From an uncultured Pelagibacteraceae bacterium (GTDB lineage: Bacteria > Pseudomonadota > Alphaproteobacteria > Pelagibacterales > Pelagibacteraceae): 59,882 nt of DNA. The notes under the pieces were generated by a model. It was not told the DNA's origin and did no database searches. It saw only the letters and a list, made by a program, of their open reading frames with translations. Made by a program: the position numbers and the translations under genes. Within the stretch, counting starts at the first letter, position 1; each line of letters opens with the position of its first letter. The stretch covers positions 1 through 59,882 of the forward strand of contig CACEXM010000006.1 of the NCBI GenBank assembly GCA_902563555.1, written 5' to 3'. Below, piece after piece: positions 55,053 to 59,882 of the stretch.

Positions 55053-55409
55053 ATGGCTAGAGTAAAAAGAGGTGTTACAAGTAGAGCAAAACATAAAAAA
55101 GTTTTAAAAGCTGTTAAAGGTCAGTGGGGACGAAGAAAAAATACTATTAGAGCTGCAAAACAAGCTATGGAAAAGGCAATGCAATATGCTTACAGAGATA
55201 GAAGAAATAAAAAAAGAGATTTTAAATCTTTGTGGATTCAAAGAATTAATGCAGGTGTGAGAGCTGAAGGATTAACTTATTCCAAATTTATTAATGGCCT
55301 AAATAAATGTGGAATTAAAATTGATAGAAAAATACTTGCTGAGATAGCATATGATAGTCCAGAAGCCTTCAAAACTATTGTCCAAAAAGCACAATCTGCA
55401 CTAAATTAA
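55053..55409 (+). CDS. rplT: 50S ribosomal protein L20
   Basis: L20 binds 23S rRNA early in assembly and, in enterobacteria, represses its own operon. The 118-residue product shows [63 protein letters not shown] and the C-terminal [23 protein letters not shown]. Length is standard. The leader pseudoknot used for E. coli L20 control could not be recognised by eye. It is followed by pheS after 43 bases. Confidence 0.97.
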   Translation: MARVKRGVTSRAKHKKVLKAVKGQWGRRKNTIRAAKQAMEKAMQYAYRDRRNKKRDFKSLWIQRINAGVRAEGLTYSKFINGLNKCGIKIDRKILAEIAYDSPEAFKTIVQKAQSALN

Positions 55410-55452
55410 TCTTCACTATTGTTTTATTTCACTGAAGAAATAATCTGTAAAA

Positions 55453-56520
55453 ATGTCAGATCTTAAAAAAATAAAAGATGAACTTCTTTTGAAACTGAAA
55501 AGTAAATTAAACTTGTCAGAGGTAAATCAAATGAAATCTGATTTATTTGGTAAGAATGGATTAGTTTCATCACAATTTAAAAAGATAGGAACCATCGCAG
55601 AAACTGAGAGAAAAAAATTTGCCTCAGAACTGAATGTTATTAAAGATGAATTACAAGATTTAATTAATTTGAAAATAAAGGAAATTGAAAATGAGGAAAT
55701 TAGAGAAAAGTTACAAAAAGAAAAAATTGATATTACTCTGCCTGAGAGACCATTTGTAAGAGGCAAAATTCATCCTGTGTCACAAACAATAGATGAAATA
55801 TCTTCGATTTTTTCTGAAATTGGTTTTAGCGTTGAAGAAGGTCCAGATGTTGAGAGTGAATATAATAATTTTACTGCACTCAACACACCAGAAAATCATC
55901 CAGCTAGAGATATGCATGACACATTTTATCTTGATGAAAAAAAAGAAAGATTATTACGCACTCATACTTCTCCAGTTCAAATTAGAACAATGTTAAAAGA
56001 CAAACCACCGTTTAAAATAATAGCTCCTGGCAGAACATATAGGTCAGATAGTGATCAGACACACGCACCTATGTTTCATCAGGTTGAAGGTCTTCATATA
56101 GACAAAGATATTAATATGGGACATTTAAAAGGATGTCTAAATTATTTTATTAAGGAATTTTTTGAATTGGATAAAATTAAAATGAGGTTCAGACCAAGTC
56201 ATTTTCCTTTCACAGAGCCGTCTGCTGAAGTTGACATAGGATACGAGATGAAGGATGGCAAAATAGTAATTGGTGAAGGCAATCAATGGCTTGAGATTTT
56301 GGGGTGTGGGATGGTACATCCAAATGTTTTAAGAAATGTTAAAGTAGATCCAATAAAGTTTCAAGGATATGCATTTGGGATGGGCATTGATAGGTTGGCT
56401 ATGTTAAAGTATGGAATTAACGATTTAAGAGCTTTTTTCGATTGTGACTATAGATGGTTAAATCATTTTGGATTTGATCCTTTGGATGTACCAACAAATT
56501 ATAGAGGCTTGAGTAGATGA
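55453..56520 (+). CDS. pheS: Phenylalanyl-tRNA synthetase alpha subunit
   Basis: The alpha subunit holds the catalytic site of the (alpha-beta)2 PheRS. The 355-residue protein has an N-terminal coiled-coil tRNA-binding region (residues ~1-85), then the class II core: [25 protein letters not shown] (motif 2 region), [39 protein letters not shown] and the motif 3 [12 protein letters not shown]. Length is typical. Its stop overlaps the pheT start by four bases (ATGA), coupling the two subunits. Confidence 0.97.
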   Translation: MSDLKKIKDELLLKLKSKLNLSEVNQMKSDLFGKNGLVSSQFKKIGTIAETERKKFASELNVIKDELQDLINLKIKEIENEEIREKLQKEKIDITLPERPFVRGKIHPVSQTIDEISSIFSEIGFSVEEGPDVESEYNNFTALNTPENHPARDMHDTFYLDEKKERLLRTHTSPVQIRTMLKDKPPFKIIAPGRTYRSDSDQTHAPMFHQVEGLHIDKDINMGHLKGCLNYFIKEFFELDKIKMRFRPSHFPFTEPSAEVDIGYEMKDGKIVIGEGNQWLEILGCGMVHPNVLRNVKVDPIKFQGYAFGMGIDRLAMLKYGINDLRAFFDCDYRWLNHFGFDPLDVPTNYRGLSR

Positions 56521-58922
56521 AAATCACATTTGACTGGCTTAAAGATCATTTAAAAACAAATTTAAAAGAAAAAAATCTTTTAGAACAACTTACTAATGTT
56601 GGATTAGAGGTAGAAGGAGTACAAAATCTTTCTTCAGATAAAGAGCTTTTTAAAGTCGCTAAAATTATTAAAACAATAAAGCACCCAAATGCAGATCGGC
56701 TAAAAGTTTGCGATGTTGATGTTGGAGAAAAAGAGTTTAAAAAAGTTGTATGTGGGGCCGTTAATGCAGTTGAGGGACTAATTACAGTATATGCACCTCC
56801 AGGATCAATTATCCCAAAAACTAAAACAAAATTAGTTGTGGCTAAAATAAGAGGAGTTACTTCTTATGGAATGCTTTGCTCAGAGTCTGAATTAAATTTA
56901 TCTGATGAGAGTGATGGTATAATTGAACTATCATCAGGATACAAAAAAATTATTGGCAAGAGTTATTTTTCAAAATCAAAATCTAACTTGATTGATTTAT
57001 CTATAACACCTAATAGACCAGATTGTCTTGGCATAAGGGGAATTGCAAGAGATCTGGCCGCTTCAGGTTTCGGAAAATTGGTTGATTTAAAAAAAAAAAA
57101 AATTAAATCAAATAATAGACATTCTTTAAAAGTAAAAATATCAAAAGGAAAAAATCAGGGATGTAGCATATTTGGTAGTTGCCTTATTAATGATGTAAAG
57201 AATACTGAAAGCCCTCAATGGCTTAAAGACAAATTGATCTCAATAGGCCAAAAACCAATTTCTGCAATAGTTGATATTACAAATTATGTAATGTTCGATC
57301 TTAATCGTCCGTTACATGCTTATGATGCTGATAAAATCGAAAAAGGTATTATTGTTCGTAATTCAAAATCAGGAGAGAAATTTACTGCTTTAGATAATAA
57401 GGATTATAAGCTTGAAGATGGAATGTGTGTGATCAGTGACCACAAAGGTGTTTTAGGACTGGGCGGAATTATTGGTGGAACAAGATCAGCAACAGAATTA
57501 GATACAAAGAATATATTATTAGAGTCAGCTTATTTTAAACCTGGATCAATAAGGACCACGGCAAAAAAATTGAATCTTGATACTGATGCAAAGTTTAGAT
57601 TTGAAAGAGGAATTGATCCATTATCAATTGAGGATGGCTTAAATAAAGCCACAATATTAATTAAAGAAATTTGTGGTGGTAAAATCAGTAAAATTGATGT
57701 TCAAAAAATTGAAACTCATAAAACAAAAATAATTAAATTTGATATAAATTTAGTTGAAAAAGTAGCAGGATTTAAAATTTCTACTAAAGAAATTTTTAAA
57801 ATTTTAGAAAATCTTGGTTTTAAATTTAAAAAGAAAAATAATTTTTTTGAATTAATTGTTCCATCATGGAGACCTGATATCACGCAAGAAATAGATATTG
57901 TCGAAGAATTGGTTAGAATAAGTGGTTACGATAAAATAAGGATTATAGATCCAATTAAGAAAAGAAAGAAGTCTACTTTAAATAAATCCCAAAAATTATT
58001 CCATTTTTTACAGAGATCAATTGCTTCTAAAGGTTATCTAGAAGCAATAACTTGGTCATTTACAGATTCAAATTACAATAATTATTTCAGAGACGCTAAA
58101 AAAGAAGTTAAGATTGTAAATCCAATAAGTACGGAATTAGATGTTTTAAGAAATTCAATATTCTCAAACTTGATAATATATATGAATAAAAATCTTGATA
58201 GAGGTTTTAAGGATTTATCGATTTATGAAATTGGCCCAACTTTTACTGGTTCTAAGCCAGGTGAACAAAATACTGTGGTATGTGGTTTGTCATCAGGAAA
58301 AAAATCAAGATTGTCTTGGATTGAAAAAGAGAGAAATGTTGATGTCTTTGATGTCAAAAAAGATGTAGTCCAAACTTTAATTGAGGCAGGGTATAAATCA
58401 GAAGAATTTTTTATAGACAACAAAACTCCAAATTATTATCATCCTGGTAAATCTGGTAGATTATTTTTAAAAAAAGACGCAGACTTAGTAGCAGCTTATT
58501 TTGGAGAAATTCACCCCAACATAACTAAAAAAATCGACATGAAAACAGAATCGTTAGTAGGTTTTGAAATTTTTTTAGATAATTTGAAACTACCAGTAAA
58601 AACCTTAAATGATCAAAAAAATAAATTTAATGTTTCAGATTATCAAAAGTCTGAAAGAGATTTTGCATTTATCATAAACAAAGATGTTAATGCGCAAGAC
58701 CTAATTAATGCCATTGCAAGTGTAGACAAGAATTTGATAAGTAATATTAAAGTTTTTGATGTTTATGAAGGTGACAATATTCCTGAGAATCAAAAATCGA
58801 TAGCAATAAGTGTTACTATACAATCTACAGAGAAAACATTAAATGACAATGATTTAGAAAGTATTAATAAGTTAATTATTGAAACAGTAGAAAATAAAAC
58901 TGGCGCAAAGATCCGTTCTTAA
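56517..58922 (+). CDS. pheT: Phenylalanyl-tRNA synthetase beta subunit
   Basis: The 801-residue beta subunit has the EMAP-type tRNA-binding domain (residues ~40-150, [31 protein letters not shown]), the B3/B4 editing domain ([24 protein letters not shown]), B5, a catalytic-like core ([18 protein letters not shown]) and the C-terminal ferredoxin-fold anticodon-binding domain ([14 protein letters not shown]). Length is normal. It starts four bases inside pheS. Confidence 0.96.
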   Translation: MKITFDWLKDHLKTNLKEKNLLEQLTNVGLEVEGVQNLSSDKELFKVAKIIKTIKHPNADRLKVCDVDVGEKEFKKVVCGAVNAVEGLITVYAPPGSIIPKTKTKLVVAKIRGVTSYGMLCSESELNLSDESDGIIELSSGYKKIIGKSYFSKSKSNLIDLSITPNRPDCLGIRGIARDLAASGFGKLVDLKKKKIKSNNRHSLKVKISKGKNQGCSIFGSCLINDVKNTESPQWLKDKLISIGQKPISAIVDITNYVMFDLNRPLHAYDADKIEKGIIVRNSKSGEKFTALDNKDYKLEDGMCVISDHKGVLGLGGIIGGTRSATELDTKNILLESAYFKPGSIRTTAKKLNLDTDAKFRFERGIDPLSIEDGLNKATILIKEICGGKISKIDVQKIETHKTKIIKFDINLVEKVAGFKISTKEIFKILENLGFKFKKKNNFFELIVPSWRPDITQEIDIVEELVRISGYDKIRIIDPIKKRKKSTLNKSQKLFHFLQRSIASKGYLEAITWSFTDSNYNNYFRDAKKEVKIVNPISTELDVLRNSIFSNLIIYMNKNLDRGFKDLSIYEIGPTFTGSKPGEQNTVVCGLSSGKKSRLSWIEKERNVDVFDVKKDVVQTLIEAGYKSEEFFIDNKTPNYYHPGKSGRLFLKKDADLVAAYFGEIHPNITKKIDMKTESLVGFEIFLDNLKLPVKTLNDQKNKFNVSDYQKSERDFAFIINKDVNAQDLINAIASVDKNLISNIKVFDVYEGDNIPENQKSIAISVTIQSTEKTLNDNDLESINKLIIETVENKTGAKIRS

Positions 58923-58927
58923 TAAAA

Positions 58928-59882
58928 ATGACCACAATTGATCATATAAGAAATTTTGCAATAATTGCACATATAGACCATGGCAAATCTACAATAGCAG
59001 ATAGAATAATTCACAAATGTGGAGGATTGACCGAAAGAGAAATGAAAGCTCAAGTTTTAGACTCAATGGAAATTGAGAGAGAAAGAGGTATTACTATCAA
59101 AGCTCAAACGGTGAAACTTAATTACAAATCTAAAAACGGTAAAGAATATATTTTGAATATAATTGATACACCTGGTCATGTAGATTTCAGCTATGAGGTA
59201 AGTAGATCTCTTTATGCATGTGAGGGTTCTATACTTATTGTTGATAGTACTCAGGGCGTAGAAGCACAAACACTAGCAAATGTCTATCAAGCTATGGATA
59301 TAAACCATGAGATAATACCTGTTCTAAATAAGATTGATTTACCAGCATCAGATTTAGATAGAACAAAAAAACAAATTGGAGATGTGATTGGTATTGAAAC
59401 TGAAAATGCCATTCCCTGTTCAGGAAAAACAGGTGAAGGCATAGATGACATATTAGAACAAATAGTCAATCAGCTACCTGGGCCAAAGGGTAATCCAAAC
59501 CAAGATTTAAAGTGTCTGTTAGTGGATAGTTGGTATGACACTTATCTTGGAGTTGTAATTTTAGTCAGAGTTATTAATGGTAAAATTGTTAAAAATATGA
59601 AAATTAAAATGCTCTCGACCAATCAAGATTATATTGTAGAGAAAGTTGGATTATTTACTCCAAAGCCAAAAGATATTAATGAACTAAATTCTGGAGAAAT
59701 AGGATTTATAACTACCGGCATAAAAGTATTATCAGAGACTAAAGTTGGAGATACAATTTGTGACGCTTCAAAACCGAAAGTTGAAGCTTTACCAGGCTTT
59801 AAACCAAGTAAACCAGTAGTTTTTTGTGGTTTATTTCCAGTAGACAGTTCTGAATATCAAAAACTGAAAGATGGATTGGCAA
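58928..59882 (+). CDS. lepA: Elongation factor 4 LepA (3' end outside window)
   Basis: EF4/LepA is a ribosome-associated GTPase of the EF-G family. The visible ~318 codons show the family start [20 protein letters not shown] (P-loop), the switch region [31 protein letters not shown], the G4 motif NKIDLP and the beginning of domain II ([23 protein letters not shown]). The frame remains open to the last base. It starts five bases after pheT, so it may share the operon. The LepA-specific [10 protein letters not shown] and SWYDTYLG strings separate it from EF-G. Confidence 0.95.
   Translation, partial: MTTIDHIRNFAIIAHIDHGKSTIADRIIHKCGGLTEREMKAQVLDSMEIERERGITIKAQTVKLNYKSKNGKEYILNIIDTPGHVDFSYEVSRSLYACEGSILIVDSTQGVEAQTLANVYQAMDINHEIIPVLNKIDLPASDLDRTKKQIGDVIGIETENAIPCSGKTGEGIDDILEQIVNQLPGPKGNPNQDLKCLLVDSWYDTYLGVVILVRVINGKIVKNMKIKMLSTNQDYIVEKVGLFTPKPKDINELNSGEIGFITTGIKVLSETKVGDTICDASKPKVEALPGFKPSKPVVFCGLFPVDSSEYQKLKDGLA

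Noticed and set aside
1-59882. CRISPR arrays, insertion sequences, integrases, prophage or restriction-modification genes
   Set aside because: None is visible. The only nuclease-like gene outside core repair is a stand-alone HNH protein of a widespread housekeeping-type group.

Overview
The window looks like a stretch of chromosome from a free-living, genome-streamlined alphaproteobacterium of the SAR11 clade (Pelagibacterales). The reasons are strong A+T bias in both genes and gaps, very short or negative intergenic distances, many ATGA and TAATG overlaps, and alphaproteobacterial gene sets (fabI-fabB-fabA beside an Irr-type regulator, argH-lptM-lysA, a SUV3-like helicase with fdxA and carD, dsbB-coq7, ubiE-ubiB-coaBC-dut). 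This assignment comes from gene content and order; no database search was run. Nearly everything is core housekeeping. No insertion sequence, prophage, CRISPR array or rRNA operon is visible.

Layout. Positions 1-4677 hold a translation and RNA-decay block: infB (5' end outside the window), rbfA, rpsO, pnp. Positions 4725-6953 hold an isolated surface gene, a C-type-lectin autotransporter. Positions 6956-9455 (minus) are the type II fatty-acid genes fabI-fabB-fabA, divergent from an Irr-like Fur-family regulator. Positions 10046-13458 look accessory: catalase-peroxidase katG, a 2-oxoglutarate/Fe(II) hydroxylase, a small DUF2061-like membrane protein, then a perfect inverted pair of Fur-box sequences in front of an eight-cysteine miniprotein. 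Both irr and katG are preceded by an ICE-like (Irr-binding) palindrome, so the segment from about 9500 to 13460 can be read as an iron/heme/peroxide control locus.

Positions 13475-18592 (minus) carry an SH3 protein, a ThiF/MoeB-like protein, dut, coaBC, ubiB and ubiE. Positions 18625-22638 carry mutM, rpsT, a repeat-containing A+T-rich gap that may be the replication origin, dnaA and dnaN. Positions 22635-29724 are mixed: plsC, lysA, a tiny lipoprotein lptM, argH, a TlpA-type thioredoxin, a HIG1-like protein, an esterase, an HNH nuclease, coq7, dsbB and a DedA-like protein. From 29784 come tRNA-Leu(CAA), an acyl-CoA synthetase, a 25-residue Lys/Arg peptide gene with its own leader palindrome and terminator, then (minus) a helicase-TerB-ferredoxin-CarD operon, a thioesterase and tRNA-Arg(ACG).

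Positions 36917-50389 hold central carbon and nitrogen metabolism: a thiolase, pyruvate dehydrogenase E1 (with an unusual N-terminal lipoyl domain) and E2, an EamA transporter, uppP, and gltD-gltB behind a well-formed promoter and operator. Positions 50382-59882 hold a hydrolase, a glycosyltransferase, thrS-infC-rpmI-rplT-pheS-pheT, and lepA, which runs off the 3' end.

The most interesting items are the Irr/Fur-type regulatory sites around katG and the Cys-rich miniprotein, the lipoyl-AceE fusion, the 25-residue basic peptide gene, a nine-base homopolymer that displaces the CarD C-terminus into another frame, the lectin autotransporter, and the candidate origin beside dnaA. I found no convincing wholly new multi-gene system; the Fur-box/Cys8-miniprotein unit and the basic micropeptide are the closest candidates.
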